Both the position numbers and the translations under genes were made by a program. This document shows, piece by piece, positions 53,710 to 63,360 of a stretch of DNA of 64,000 bases. Under the pieces are notes generated by a model. That model made no database searches and was not told the DNA's origin. It was given only the letters and a program-made list of their open reading frames with translations. Source of the DNA: Bacteroidota bacterium (GTDB taxonomy: Bacteria; Bacteroidota; Bacteroidia; Flavobacteriales; Flavobacteriaceae); contig JAEYTL010000054.1 of the NCBI GenBank assembly GCA_023434025.1, positions 1 to 64,000 on the forward strand, written 5' to 3'. How positions within the stretch are numbered: position 1 is the first letter of the stretch; each line of letters begins with the position of its first letter.

Positions 53710-53752
53710 CTTTTGCAGGACTGCTCCGGACTCCGGCTGTGGTTGCAAAAGT
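53709..53752 (+). repeat. Inverted repeat after the four-TM gene
   Basis: ACTTTTGCA (53709-53717) pairs with TGCAAAAGT (53744-53752), enclosing CCGGACTCCGG. A T run follows about 12 bp later, so it might be a weak terminator. Confidence 0.4.
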
Positions 53753-53847
53753 TTACAGAGGTTATTTTTTTCAAAAATTTTAAAAAGAATATTTATGCAT
53801 CTACATGCGGTTTATGTTAAAATTGAATTTTAATATTTTTTTATGTT

Positions 53848-53875
53848 TTGTTCAGAAAAAATATAATTATGTTTG
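53848..53875 (+). promoter_or_regulatory. Histidine operon promoter
   Basis: TTG (53848-53850), a 17-bp spacer and TATGTTTG (53868-53875) match the Bacteroidota consensus. The predicted start is a few bases before 53885, giving a leader of about 160 nt before hisG. Confidence 0.75.
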
Positions 53876-53894
53876 CAGGGTTAAATCATACAAC

Positions 53895-53945
53895 ATGTTT
53901 TCAAGACAATTACATCATCATCACACCTCCGCTCAAGCGAAGTAA
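53895..53945 (+). CDS. Histidine operon leader peptide
   Basis: A 16-codon frame (MFSRQLHHHHTSAQAK) with four successive His codons (CATCATCATCAC). Stalling of ribosomes on these codons when charged tRNA-His is scarce would change RNA folding and let transcription pass the terminator downstream. Too short for normal gene calling. Confidence 0.85.
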   Translation: MFSRQLHHHHTSAQAK

Positions 53946-53975
53946 TGATGTTGTGTAATTAAATCCATATATCTG

Positions 53976-54007
53976 AAACCCGTTTGAGTGTATCAAACGG
54001 GTTTTTT
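53976..54007 (+). terminator. Attenuator terminator of the his operon
   Basis: AAACCCGTTTGA (53976-53987) and TCAAACGGGTTT (53993-54004) form a perfect 12-bp stem with a 5-base loop and a T run, 42 bp before the hisG ATG. Confidence 0.92.
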
Positions 54008-54048
54008 GTTTCTTTCCGCTTTGGTGCACTCATTTAAAAAAATAAAAA

Positions 54049-54906
54049 ATGAACACCTTAAAAATTGCGATTCAAAAATCAGGAAGACTTAACGAAGAAA
54101 GTCTTCAAATACTCAAAGATTGCGGTATTTCAATCAACAACGGAAATGATCAGTTAAAAGCCGAAGCTTCCAATTTTCCGCTGGAAATTTTATTTCTTCG
54201 CAATTCGGATATTCCACAATATTTATTGGATGGCGTAGTAGATGTGGCCATTGTGGGGGATAACCTCTTGGTTGAAAAAGGCCAGAATATTAACATTGCT
54301 GAGAAATTAGGTTTTTCAAAATGCCGTGTTTCAGTGGCTGTTCCCAAAACCTTCGATTATAATACCATTCAGGATCTGAATAATTTGCGGGTGGCAACAT
54401 CCTATCCTGCTACGGTTCTCAATTTTTTTAAGTCGAAAAACATTTCCATCGACATTCACCAAATTTCCGGTTCGGTTGAAATTGCTCCCAATATCGGTTT
54501 ATCAGATGCAATTGTAGATATTGTTTCCAGCGGAAGTACCTTATTCAAAAACAACTTAAAAGAAGTAGAGGTGATTCTGAAAAGCGAAGCTGTTTTGGCT
54601 GTTTCACCTAACATTTCACCTGAAAATCAGCAAATTTTAAACAAACTGCATTTCCGGATTCAATCCGTACTCAAAGCCAGAAAATCCAAATACATTTTAA
54701 TGAATGTACCCAATGATAAAATTCAACAAGTCAGTCAAATTCTTCCGGTTTTAAAAAGCCCAACCATCATGCCGTTAGCCGAACCGGGGTGGAGCAGCCT
54801 GCATTCGGTTATTGAAGAAGATGCTTTTTGGGAAGTCATTGATCAACTCAAAACCGCCGGGGCACAAGGCATTTTGGTTTGCCCGATCGAAAAGATGGTT
54901 TTGTAG
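54049..54906 (+). CDS. hisG: ATP phosphoribosyltransferase
   Basis: 285 residues, the long form with its own C-terminal regulatory domain. First step of histidine synthesis: ATP plus PRPP. Seen: LKIAIQKSGRLNEESL, GVVDVAIVGDNLLVE, RVATSYPATVLNFF, and DAIVDIVSSGSTL for the PRPP loop. The C-terminal ACT-like domain ends EPGWSSLHSVIEEDAFWEVIDQLKTAGAQGILVCPIEKM. Confidence 0.97.
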   Translation: MNTLKIAIQKSGRLNEESLQILKDCGISINNGNDQLKAEASNFPLEILFLRNSDIPQYLLDGVVDVAIVGDNLLVEKGQNINIAEKLGFSKCRVSVAVPKTFDYNTIQDLNNLRVATSYPATVLNFFKSKNISIDIHQISGSVEIAPNIGLSDAIVDIVSSGSTLFKNNLKEVEVILKSEAVLAVSPNISPENQQILNKLHFRIQSVLKARKSKYILMNVPNDKIQQVSQILPVLKSPTIMPLAEPGWSSLHSVIEEDAFWEVIDQLKTAGAQGILVCPIEKMVL

Positions 54907-55067
54907 AATAAGTTTCAGGTTTCAGGTTGAAAATTTGTTCAAAAAGAAAATGTTTACTAAACGAATTTTTAAAACCCATTATAGCAAAGCTATTAAAACC
55001 AGCGAAAATCAATAAAAACCTTCCTGTCCGTGCTTAATTAAAAAGGTTATTCAAATAAAAATAATAT

Positions 55068-55102
55068 GAGGATGCGGTTGCTTCGTTCCTCACAATGACA
55101 AA
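55068..55102. repeat. Dispersed GTCATTG-type intergenic repeat
   Basis: The reverse complement reads TTTGTCATTGTGAGGAACGA then AGCAACCGCATCC, the widespread bacterial intergenic repeat variant of GTCATTGCGAGGAACGAAGC. It occupies the gap between hisG and hisD. Confidence 0.6.
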
Positions 55103-55105
55103 AAA

Positions 55106-56395
55106 ATGAAAAAACACAAAAACCCACAACCCGCAACATGGTCAGAAATTTGCAAAAGACCAACACAAACATTTTCAGATATCGAAGAAACAGTAAAAAC
55201 CATTTTCAAAGAAGTTCAAATTAAAGGCGATAATGCAGTTGCCAAATATACTTCGTTGTTTGACGGAATAAAATTAGAGAACTTTCTTGTCACAGAAGAT
55301 GAAATCAAAGAAGCGGAAAAACAAGTTTCAACCGAATTAAAAGAAGCCATTACTTTGGCAAAATCAACTATTTATAAATTTCACGCAGCTCAAAAATCTT
55401 CAAAAATTGAGGTAGAAACGGTAGAAGGCGTTTTGTGTTGGCAGGAAAAGCGACCCATTCAAAAAGTGGGTTTATACATTCCGGGTGGAACGGCTCCGTT
55501 ATTTTCAACCGTTTTGATGTTGGCCATTCCGGCTCAACTTGCAGGCTGTGAAGAAATTGTTTTATGCTCACCACCGGATAAAAACGGAAAAATAAATCCC
55601 GCTATTTTATATGCGGCCAATTTATGTGGTGTGACAAAAATCTTCAAAGCGGGCGGAATTCAAGCAATAGCCGCATTAACATTTGGCACGGAAACTATCC
55701 CGAAAGTATATAAAATTTTTGGCCCCGGAAACCAATTTGTCACGGTAGCCAAACAAGTGGCTACCCAATTCGGAACCGCCATCGATATGCCGGCCGGCCC
55801 GAGTGAATTGCTGGTTTATGCTGATGATTCTGCAATTCCGGCTTTTGTAGCTTCCGATTTGTTGAGTCAGGCCGAACACGGAGCAGACAGCCAGGTGATT
55901 TTAGTTTCGAATGCTCAAAAAATAATTGATGAAGTTGAAAAGGAAATTGAAAGCCAACTACAGGATTTGCCACGCAAAGAAATCATTCAGAAAGCCATCG
56001 AAAATTCAAAATTGATTTTAATCAAAAAGAGAGATGAAGCGTTGGCTTTTATCAACGAATATGCTCCGGAACATTTGATTATCTGTGCCCAAAACGAAAC
56101 TTTTTTTGTTGATGGAATTCAAAATGCGGGTTCCGTTTTTATTGGCAATTACGCTCCTGAAAGTGCCGGTGATTATGCCTCGGGAACCAACCATACGTTA
56201 CCGACCAACGGTTTTGCTAAAAATTATTCGGGGGTAAATTCGGATAGTTTTTTAAAAGCCATGACATTTCAAAAGATTACTGAAAACGGAATAAAAAATA
56301 TTGGAAAATCAATTGAAACTATGGCGGAAGCTGAAGGGTTACAGGCACACAGAAATGCCGTTAGTTTACGATTAAAACGTGTAGAAAATGAATAA
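55106..56395 (+). CDS. hisD: Histidinol dehydrogenase
   Basis: 429 residues. Last two oxidations of the pathway, histidinol to histidine. Seen: GLYIPGGTAPLFSTVLMLAIPA; VYKIFGPGNQFVTVAKQ; DMPAGPSELLVYAD; LLSQAEHGADSQVIL with the His/Gln metal ligands; and EYAPEHLII. 199 bp after hisG; overlaps hisC by 8 bp. Confidence 0.97.
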   Translation: MKKHKNPQPATWSEICKRPTQTFSDIEETVKTIFKEVQIKGDNAVAKYTSLFDGIKLENFLVTEDEIKEAEKQVSTELKEAITLAKSTIYKFHAAQKSSKIEVETVEGVLCWQEKRPIQKVGLYIPGGTAPLFSTVLMLAIPAQLAGCEEIVLCSPPDKNGKINPAILYAANLCGVTKIFKAGGIQAIAALTFGTETIPKVYKIFGPGNQFVTVAKQVATQFGTAIDMPAGPSELLVYADDSAIPAFVASDLLSQAEHGADSQVILVSNAQKIIDEVEKEIESQLQDLPRKEIIQKAIENSKLILIKKRDEALAFINEYAPEHLIICAQNETFFVDGIQNAGSVFIGNYAPESAGDYASGTNHTLPTNGFAKNYSGVNSDSFLKAMTFQKITENGIKNIGKSIETMAEAEGLQAHRNAVSLRLKRVENE

Positions 56396-57449
56396 AAGCA
56401 GAACATCAGTCAGCACTTTTTCGATAGAAAATGCAGTTCGAAAAAGCATTCAGAAAATGAAACCATATTCGTCTGCCCGGGATGAATTTAAAGAGTTTGA
56501 AACCAGCATGGTTTTTTTAGATGCGAATGAAAATCCGTTTTCCAATGGCTACAATCGTTATCCTGATCCGCAACAAAAGCAAGTGAAAACGATTTTAGCA
56601 AAGAAAAAAAATGTAAATGTAAACCAGGTTTTATTGGGAAATGGAAGTGATGAAGTACTCGATTTATTGTTTCGTGCCTTTTGCGAACCCAATCAGGACA
56701 ATATTATCACTTTACCACCAACCTACGGAATGTATGGTGTTTTGGCCGATTTGAATGCGATAGAAAACAGAGAAATTCTGTTAAACGATGCATTTGAGCC
56801 TGATATTGATGAAATTTTGAATGCCGTTTCAGCCAATACAAAAATCATCTTTTTGTGTTCGCCGAATAACCCAACCGGAAATTCATTTTCAGATGAAAGT
56901 GTCTTGAAAATGATAAGAAATTTTGATGGTTTGGTGGTCATTGACGAAGCCTATGTTGATTTTTCGGCAAAAGAAAGTTGGTTGTCTGAATTGGATGAAT
57001 TTCCCAATTTGGTCATCACACAAACCTTTTCAAAAGCCTATGGTTTGGCCGGACTTCGGGTGGGTGTCTTATATGCTTCGGAGGAAATTATTTCGGTTTT
57101 GAATAAAATTAAACCACCTTATAATTTGAATACGGCATCACAGGAAATTGTACTGAAAAAGTTAAGTCAGCATACCTTAGCAGCTCAGGTAAAAAAGATT
57201 GTTTCGGAGCGGGAAAACGTCATAAATACACTTAAACCGATTCACTTTGTTAAACAAATTTTTCCATCTGATGCGAATTTTATTTTGGTAAAAGTAGATA
57301 ATGCAGCCTTGCGATACAATCAGTTGATTGAAGCGGGAATTGTTACCAGAAACCGAAATCACCAACCGCTCTGCGAAAATTGTATCCGAATTACCATCGG
57401 AACCAAAGAAGAAAATAACAAATTAATCACAACCTTAAAATCACTGTAA
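56388..57449 (+). CDS. hisC: Histidinol-phosphate aminotransferase
   Basis: 353 residues, PLP-dependent fold type I. Seen: LDANENPFSNGYNRYPDP; LGNGSDEVLDLL; FLCSPNNPTGN; VVIDEAYVDF; and QTFSKAYGLAGLRVG with the PLP Lys. Starts inside the hisD stop (ATGAATAA). Confidence 0.97.
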   Translation: MNKSRTSVSTFSIENAVRKSIQKMKPYSSARDEFKEFETSMVFLDANENPFSNGYNRYPDPQQKQVKTILAKKKNVNVNQVLLGNGSDEVLDLLFRAFCEPNQDNIITLPPTYGMYGVLADLNAIENREILLNDAFEPDIDEILNAVSANTKIIFLCSPNNPTGNSFSDESVLKMIRNFDGLVVIDEAYVDFSAKESWLSELDEFPNLVITQTFSKAYGLAGLRVGVLYASEEIISVLNKIKPPYNLNTASQEIVLKKLSQHTLAAQVKKIVSERENVINTLKPIHFVKQIFPSDANFILVKVDNAALRYNQLIEAGIVTRNRNHQPLCENCIRITIGTKEENNKLITTLKSL

Positions 57450-57450
57450 A

Positions 57451-58587
57451 ATGGCACAAAAAATTCTATTTATTGACCGAGACGGCACCCTCATCGACGA
57501 AACACCGGATGAACAGATTGATGCTTTTGAGAAAGTGACTTTTTATCCGAAATCGTTGACATACCTGAATAAAATTGCCACTGAATTAGATTTTGAGTTG
57601 GTGATGGTGACCAATCAGGATGGTTTGGGAACTGTGTCTTTTCCGGAAGAAACCTTTTGGCCGGTACATAATTTCATCTTAAAGACATTTGAAAATGAAG
57701 GCGTGATATTTAAAGAAGTACTGATTGATAAAACATTTCCACACGAAAAAGCTCCCGGTCGTAAACCCGGAATCGGAATGCTGCAAAAGTATTTTTCAGA
57801 TCAGTATGATTTAGAAAATTCATTCGTGATTGGCGACCGTTTAACGGATGTAGAACTCGCTAAAAACCTTGGTTCAAAAGCAATTTTCATCAATGATAAT
57901 ACCAATTTGGGTACAAATGAAATTTCTGTTAAGCGAGAAGAACTAAATTCAATTATTGTGTTGGAAACCAATGACTGGAAACAAATTTATGATTTTTTGA
58001 AGCTGGAAAACAGAACTGCCTTGGTCTATCGGAAAACGAATGAGACCGAAATCGCCATCACCTTAAATTTAGACGGAACCGGAAAAAGCAATATTCGAAC
58101 CGGATTGGCTTTTTTTGATCACATGCTCGATCAGCTTTCCAGACACGGTCAAATGGACTTGGATATTCAGGTAAAAGGCGATTTACAGGTAGATGAACAC
58201 CATACGATAGAAGACACTGCCATTGCTTTAGGCGAAGTTTTTGCCAAAGCATTAGGCGATAAATTGGGTATTGAACGTTACGGGTTTTGTTTGCCGATGG
58301 ATGATTGCCTGGCTCAGGTAGCTATTGATTTTGGCGGACGTTCATGGTTGATGTGGCAGGCCCCTTTTAAACGTGAAAAAATAGGAGATATGCCCACGGA
58401 AATGTTTTTTCACTTTTTCAAATCATTTGCTGACGGAGCTAAAGCGAACCTGAATATCAAAGCCGAAGGGATTAACGAACACCATAAAATCGAAGCCATT
58501 TTTAAAGCTTTCGCAAAAGCAATCAAGGCAGCGGTTAAAAGAGATGTGGACAAAATGATTTTACCAAGCACAAAAGGAATGTTGTAA
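57451..58587 (+). CDS. hisB: Bifunctional histidinol-phosphatase / imidazoleglycerol-phosphate dehydratase
   Basis: 378 residues. N-terminal HAD phosphatase (FIDRDGTLIDE near 6-16, FVIGDRLTDVELA near 128) and C-terminal IGPD from about 190 (FFDHMLDQLSRHGQMDL; DEHHTIEDTAIALGE; EGINEHHKIEAIFKA carrying Mn ligands). The fused form is shared with enteric bacteria and many Bacteroidota. One base after hisC. Confidence 0.97.
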   Translation: MAQKILFIDRDGTLIDETPDEQIDAFEKVTFYPKSLTYLNKIATELDFELVMVTNQDGLGTVSFPEETFWPVHNFILKTFENEGVIFKEVLIDKTFPHEKAPGRKPGIGMLQKYFSDQYDLENSFVIGDRLTDVELAKNLGSKAIFINDNTNLGTNEISVKREELNSIIVLETNDWKQIYDFLKLENRTALVYRKTNETEIAITLNLDGTGKSNIRTGLAFFDHMLDQLSRHGQMDLDIQVKGDLQVDEHHTIEDTAIALGEVFAKALGDKLGIERYGFCLPMDDCLAQVAIDFGGRSWLMWQAPFKREKIGDMPTEMFFHFFKSFADGAKANLNIKAEGINEHHKIEAIFKAFAKAIKAAVKRDVDKMILPSTKGML

Positions 58588-58647
58588 TTATTTGTTTTAG
58601 TTTTTTTTGTTGAATAACCTGAAACTGAAACTTTAAACCTGAAAGAA

Positions 58648-59265
58648 ATGAAAATAGCCATAATAGACTACGGAGCCGGAAATATTCAAAGCATTCAATT
58701 TGCCCTGAACCGATTGGGATATGAAGGCTTTTTAACAAACAACCCAACCGAAATTCATTCTGCCGAAAAAGTCATTTTTCCCGGTGTTGGCGAAGCCGGT
58801 TCAGCAATGAAAAAGTTAAAAAGCAGCGGTTTGGATGAATTAATCCCCAACTTAACCCAACCGGTTTTGGGAATTTGTTTGGGAATGCAGCTGATGTGCA
58901 ATAACACCGAAGAAGGAAATACCAAAGGTTTGGGGATTTTTGATACGAATGTTATTCGGTTTTCCAATAAAGTTAAAGTGCCACACATGGGTTGGAACAA
59001 CATAAATCCTACTGATAGAAAACAATTTTTCGGACGAAGCTTAACAGGCTTTTTGTATTTTGTTCACAGTTTTTATGCCGAAATCTGCCGGGAAACTATC
59101 GCAACAACACATTATTTAACTGATTTTTCGGCGGCTTTGCAAAAAGATAATTTCTATGGCGTTCAATTCCACCCCGAAAAAAGTGGTCTTGCCGGAGAAA
59201 AACTACTGCAAAATTTCCTCAATCCAAAACCCACAAACCCGCAACCCGAAAACGTAATAAAATGA
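58648..59265 (+). CDS. hisH: Imidazole glycerol phosphate synthase, glutaminase subunit
   Basis: 205 residues. Class I glutaminase: IIDYGAGNIQSI, VIFPGVGEAGSAM, the nucleophile Cys in LGICLGMQLM near 80, and the His/Glu dyad in GVQFHPEKSG near 176. The stop overlaps hisA by 4 bp (ATGA). Confidence 0.96.
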   Translation: MKIAIIDYGAGNIQSIQFALNRLGYEGFLTNNPTEIHSAEKVIFPGVGEAGSAMKKLKSSGLDELIPNLTQPVLGICLGMQLMCNNTEEGNTKGLGIFDTNVIRFSNKVKVPHMGWNNINPTDRKQFFGRSLTGFLYFVHSFYAEICRETIATTHYLTDFSAALQKDNFYGVQFHPEKSGLAGEKLLQNFLNPKPTNPQPENVIK

Positions 59266-59987
59266 AAATAATTCCGGCCATAGACATTATCAACGGAAAA
59301 TGTGTGCGATTGACCAAAGGCTGTTACGCTACGCAAAAAATATACAGTGAAAATCCATTGGAAGTTGCCAGGCAATTTGAAGCTCATGGCATTCAGTATT
59401 TGCATGTAGTAGATTTAGACGGAGCCAAATCAGGGCAGATTATTAATTATAAAATCCTGGAGCAGCTTGCCAATAAAACCAATTTAAAAATTGATTTTGG
59501 TGGTGGGTTAAAAAGCAACAAAGATGTTGAAATTGCTTTTAAATCCGGAGCTAATCAAATTACCGTAGGAACTGTAGCCGTAAAGAATCCTTCTTTATTT
59601 GAAGAATGGATTCAACGTTTTGGTGTTGAAAAAATCATTCTTGGAGCCGATTTTTCTAATGGAAAAATTGCTGTTTCGGGTTGGCTGGAGGAAAGTTCAG
59701 AAGAACTTATTCCGTTTATAAAAAATTATCAAACCAAAGGAATTCAATCAGTTATTTGTACTGATATTGCAAAAGATGGTATGTTGCAAGGACCGAGTTT
59801 TGAGGTATATAAATCTATTTTACAGGAAGTTATAAACATAACATTAATCGCTTCCGGCGGAATTTCAACATTTGATGAATTACCAAAATTAGCAGAATCA
59901 GGTTGTCACGGCGTCATCATCGGAAAAGCGATTTACGAAAACCAAATTACTCTGAAACAACTAGAAAATTACATCACAAAGTCTTAA
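59262..59987 (+). CDS. hisA: Phosphoribosylformimino-5-aminoimidazole carboxamide ribotide isomerase
   Basis: 241 residues, (beta/alpha)8 barrel. Seen: IIPAIDIINGKCVRL (catalytic Asp near 8), YLHVVDLDGAKSG, KIDFGGGL, VICTDIAKDGMLQGPSF and LIASGGIST. Confidence 0.96.
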   Translation: MKIIPAIDIINGKCVRLTKGCYATQKIYSENPLEVARQFEAHGIQYLHVVDLDGAKSGQIINYKILEQLANKTNLKIDFGGGLKSNKDVEIAFKSGANQITVGTVAVKNPSLFEEWIQRFGVEKIILGADFSNGKIAVSGWLEESSEELIPFIKNYQTKGIQSVICTDIAKDGMLQGPSFEVYKSILQEVINITLIASGGISTFDELPKLAESGCHGVIIGKAIYENQITLKQLENYITKS

Positions 59988-60003
59988 TACTTAATACTTT
60001 CAA

Positions 60004-60762
60004 ATGCTAACAAAAAGAATAATTCCCTGCCTCGACGTTAAAAACGGACGCACCGTGAAAGGCATTAATTTTTTGGGATTAAAAGATGCCGGTGACCCTA
60101 TTGAATTGGCAATAAAATACAGTTCAGAAGGTGCCGATGAATTAGTTTTTTTGGATATTTCTGCCACAGAAGAACGCAGAAAAACCCTAATTCAATTGGT
60201 TCGGAAAGTGGCACAAACCATCAACATTCCGTTTACGGTGGGGGGTGGAATTACATCGGCGGATGATGTGGAAGTATTGTTGAAAAACGGTGCAGATAAA
60301 ATTTCCGTTAATTCATCTGCGGTAAATAATCCGAAACTGATTGCTGACCTTGCTAAAAATTTCGGCAGTCAATGTGTTGTGGTTGCCATTGATGCCAAAA
60401 TAATCAATGAAAATTGGAAAGTGCATCTGGTTGGCGGAAAAGTTGAAACGGATTTAAATTTATTTGACTGGGCAAAAGAAGTTGAATTCCTGGGAGCCGG
60501 CGAAATTTTATTTACTTCGATGAACAACGACGGAACAAAAATTGGTTTTGCTACCGATGCGTTGGCTCAGTTGTCTGAAATAGTAAATATTCCCATTATT
60601 GCTTCCGGTGGTGCGGGGACGATGAAACATTTTGAAGAAGCTTTTTCCATCGGAAAAGCCGATGCGGCTCTGGCAGCCGGTGTTTTTCATTACAACGAAA
60701 TTTCGATACCTACTTTAAAACAATTCCTGAAAAATCAAAGTATACCAATCAGATTAATTTAA
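60004..60762 (+). CDS. hisF: Imidazole glycerol phosphate synthase, cyclase subunit
   Basis: 252 residues. Seen: KRIIPCLDVKNGRTVKG (catalytic Asp near 11), ELVFLDISATEERR, VGGGITSADDV, VVVAIDAK, LFTSMNNDGTKIG and IIASGGAG. Partner of HisH. Confidence 0.97.
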   Translation: MLTKRIIPCLDVKNGRTVKGINFLGLKDAGDPIELAIKYSSEGADELVFLDISATEERRKTLIQLVRKVAQTINIPFTVGGGITSADDVEVLLKNGADKISVNSSAVNNPKLIADLAKNFGSQCVVVAIDAKIINENWKVHLVGGKVETDLNLFDWAKEVEFLGAGEILFTSMNNDGTKIGFATDALAQLSEIVNIPIIASGGAGTMKHFEEAFSIGKADAALAAGVFHYNEISIPTLKQFLKNQSIPIRLI

Positions 60763-60796
60763 AAAAAATGAATTTATAAAAACGCAGAAATCATTT

Positions 60797-61417
60797 ATGA
60801 ACCAATTTATTATGTTAAAAAATAATTTAAATTTTGCTAAAAATCCGGATAACTTAATCCCGGCCATTATTCAGGATGCAACAACCAAAACGGTTTTAAT
60901 GTTGGGGTATATGAACGCAGAAGCCTATCAGCAAACAGTTTCTTCCCAAAAAGTCACTTTCTTCAGTCGGACAAAAAATAGATTATGGACAAAAGGCGAA
61001 GAAAGCGGTCATTTTTTAAATTTAGTTTCAATGGAGGCTGATTGTGATAATGATACACTTTTAATTCAGGTAAATCCGGCAGGTCCGGTTTGTCATACCG
61101 GAGCAGAAACCTGTTGGCAACAGCCCAATAAAACAACTTTCGGATTTTTATCAACGCTGGAAAGTACGATTCAGCTTCGTAAAGAAGAAGGTACAGCAGC
61201 GATAAGTTATGTCGCTTCATTATTTGAAAAAGGAATTAACAAAATGGCACAAAAAGTAGGTGAAGAGGCCATTGAAATGGTCATTGAAGCCAAAGACAAC
61301 AACGATGATTTATTTTTGAATGAAAGTGCCGATTTGCTGTTTCACTATCTGATTCTGTTAAACGCAAAAGGTTTTGAATTGAATGATATAGTTGAAATTT
61401 TGAAACAAAGGGCCTAA
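60797..61417 (+). CDS. hisI: Bifunctional phosphoribosyl-AMP cyclohydrolase / phosphoribosyl-ATP pyrophosphatase
   Basis: 206 residues, HisIE fusion. N-terminal PRA-CH (VLMLGYMNAEAY; FFSRTKNRLWTKGEESGHFL; DCDNDTLLIQV with zinc Cys; GPVCHTGAETCW) and C-terminal PRA-PH (SYVASLFEKGINKMAQKVGEEAIEMVIEAK). Last gene of the his operon. Confidence 0.96.
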   Translation: MNQFIMLKNNLNFAKNPDNLIPAIIQDATTKTVLMLGYMNAEAYQQTVSSQKVTFFSRTKNRLWTKGEESGHFLNLVSMEADCDNDTLLIQVNPAGPVCHTGAETCWQQPNKTTFGFLSTLESTIQLRKEEGTAAISYVASLFEKGINKMAQKVGEEAIEMVIEAKDNNDDLFLNESADLLFHYLILLNAKGFELNDIVEILKQRA

Positions 61418-61482
61418 TGACTATTCCCTGATCAGCAATTACAAAAAATTCGTATATTTAAGCCTTTAAAAAAGTAAATTTT

Positions 61483-63360
61483 ATGCTCAAAAAATCAGCG
61501 GTTGCATTAAGCTCCATTGTCTTATTTTCAACCTTATCCTGCGAACAAAAAAATATGAAAGGCCATTCTGAAACCGTAAATGAATCCAACAGAGAAAATA
61601 AAATAGTGGTTTATCAGGTATTTACCCGTTTGTTCGGGAACATCAATACCACCAACAAACCCTGGGGAACCGTTGAAGAAAACGGAGTAGGAAAGTTCAA
61701 TGATTTTACAGATAAGGCTCTTCAGGAAATTAAAGATCTGGGCGTAACCCACATTTGGTACACCGGTGTACCGCACCATGCGGTGGTTCGTGATTATACC
61801 CCATACGGAATTTCAAACGATGATCCGGATGTGGTAAAAGGACGGGCGGGTTCGCCTTATGCCGTGAAAGACTACTACAATGTAAACCCCGATTTGGCGG
61901 TTGATCCGGCCAAACGACTGGAAGAGTTTGAAGCGTTGATTGAACGCACCCATCAAAACGGCCTGAAGGTAGTGATTGATATTGTACCCAACCATATTGC
62001 CCGCCGTTATGAAGGAAAAACCAATCCGAAAGGGGTGAAAGATTTTGGAGCGGATGATGACAAAACAGTAGAATACAAACGGAATAATAATTTCTATTAC
62101 ATCCCGGGTTCCAGATTTGAAGTACCCACGGATGCCAATTACAAACCACTGGGCGGTGAAAAGCACCCGTTAGCTGACGGAAAATTTGAAGAGGTACCGG
62201 CCAAATGGACAGGCAACGGATCCCGTTTAGCCAAACCGGATATCAATGATTGGTATGAAACGGTAAAAATCAATTATGGCGTTAAACCGGATGGGACAAA
62301 GGATTTTCCTGCCTTACCGGAAGGTTATGACAAAAAGGACTACAAAACTCATGCCGCATTTTGGAAAGGGAAAGACGTGCCGGATTCCTGGAAAAAATTC
62401 AAAGACATTACCCATTATTGGATTGATAAAGGTGTGGATGGTTTTCGATACGATATGGCAGAAATGGTTCCGGTAGAATTCTGGAGTTATATGAATTCAT
62501 CCATCAAAATGAAAAACCCGAACGCATTTTTACTGGCAGAAGTCTACAATCCGGATGAATACCGAAATTATATACATTTAGGAAAAATGGATTATTTGTA
62601 TGATAAAGTACAAATGTATGATACCTTGAAAAACATTGTTCAAGGCCGCGGTTTGCCTAAACATATCTCCGGTATTCAAGAGGATTTGAGCGATATTGAG
62701 CATCACATGCTCCACTTTTTAGATAACCATGATGAGCAACGTCTGGCAAGTCCGCAATTTGCCGGAGATCCTAAAAAAGGAAAACCGTTAATGGTTGTTT
62801 CGGCTACTATCAGTTCATCGCCAACGATGGTTTATTTCGGGCAGGAAGTAGGGGAGCCGGGTGCAATTGATGCCGGATTCGGGAAGAATTCCCGAACATC
62901 TATTTTTGATTATGTGGGTGTGCCGCATCACCAACGTTGGATGAATGAGGGAAAATTTGATGGCGGACAGTTAAAGCCGGAAGAGAAAGAATTACGGGAT
63001 TTTTATAAACGGTTGTTGAATTTTACGTTAAAGAGCTCCGCCTTAATGGGAGAATATGAACAAATTCAGGATGCCAATTTGAATGCCGGTTCAAACTACG
63101 ATTTCGGATTGTATTCCTATGTTCGGTGGAGTGAAGATGAAAAGTTGGTTATTGTTGTAAATTTTAATCAAAATACCGCTGTGCAGTGTAAGGTGATTAT
63201 TCCGGCAGATGTGGTGAAAAAAATGAATTTAAAAGACGGAAAGTATAAGTTAAAAGATCAATTATACGGCAAAAGCTCAACGGAGTTAATCATTGAGAAC
63301 GGAGTAGGGCAGTTTGCATTAAAAATTTTGCCAGGTGAAAGTTTTATCTATAAAATATAA
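61483..63360 (+). CDS. GH13 alpha-amylase family lipoprotein
   Basis: 625 residues. Lipobox STLSC (Cys at 20) marks an envelope lipoprotein. GH13 barrel: KVVIDIVPNHIAR near 165; catalytic Asp in GVDGFRYDMAEMVP near 320; general acid Glu in AFLLAEVYNPDEY near 350; and the last Asp in HFLDNHDEQRLASP near 410. A C-terminal beta domain follows (LVIVVNFNQNTAVQCKV). Hydrolyses or rearranges alpha-glucans; the exact specificity is not readable. Stands alone, before a terminator. Confidence 0.93.
   Translation: MLKKSAVALSSIVLFSTLSCEQKNMKGHSETVNESNRENKIVVYQVFTRLFGNINTTNKPWGTVEENGVGKFNDFTDKALQEIKDLGVTHIWYTGVPHHAVVRDYTPYGISNDDPDVVKGRAGSPYAVKDYYNVNPDLAVDPAKRLEEFEALIERTHQNGLKVVIDIVPNHIARRYEGKTNPKGVKDFGADDDKTVEYKRNNNFYYIPGSRFEVPTDANYKPLGGEKHPLADGKFEEVPAKWTGNGSRLAKPDINDWYETVKINYGVKPDGTKDFPALPEGYDKKDYKTHAAFWKGKDVPDSWKKFKDITHYWIDKGVDGFRYDMAEMVPVEFWSYMNSSIKMKNPNAFLLAEVYNPDEYRNYIHLGKMDYLYDKVQMYDTLKNIVQGRGLPKHISGIQEDLSDIEHHMLHFLDNHDEQRLASPQFAGDPKKGKPLMVVSATISSSPTMVYFGQEVGEPGAIDAGFGKNSRTSIFDYVGVPHHQRWMNEGKFDGGQLKPEEKELRDFYKRLLNFTLKSSALMGEYEQIQDANLNAGSNYDFGLYSYVRWSEDEKLVIVVNFNQNTAVQCKVIIPADVVKKMNLKDGKYKLKDQLYGKSSTELIIENGVGQFALKILPGESFIYKI

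Larger units (their letters stand above)
53895..54007 (+). promoter_or_regulatory. his operon attenuator
   Basis: AATTACATCATCATC around the His codons can pair with ATGATGTTGTGTAATT (53946-53960), competing with the terminator stem. This is the leader arrangement of translation-coupled attenuation. Confidence 0.75.

Noticed and set aside
54907..55105. Broken gene between hisG and hisD
   Set aside because: Only a dispersed repeat and AT-rich sequence; a short frame (54812-55015) mostly overlaps hisG.
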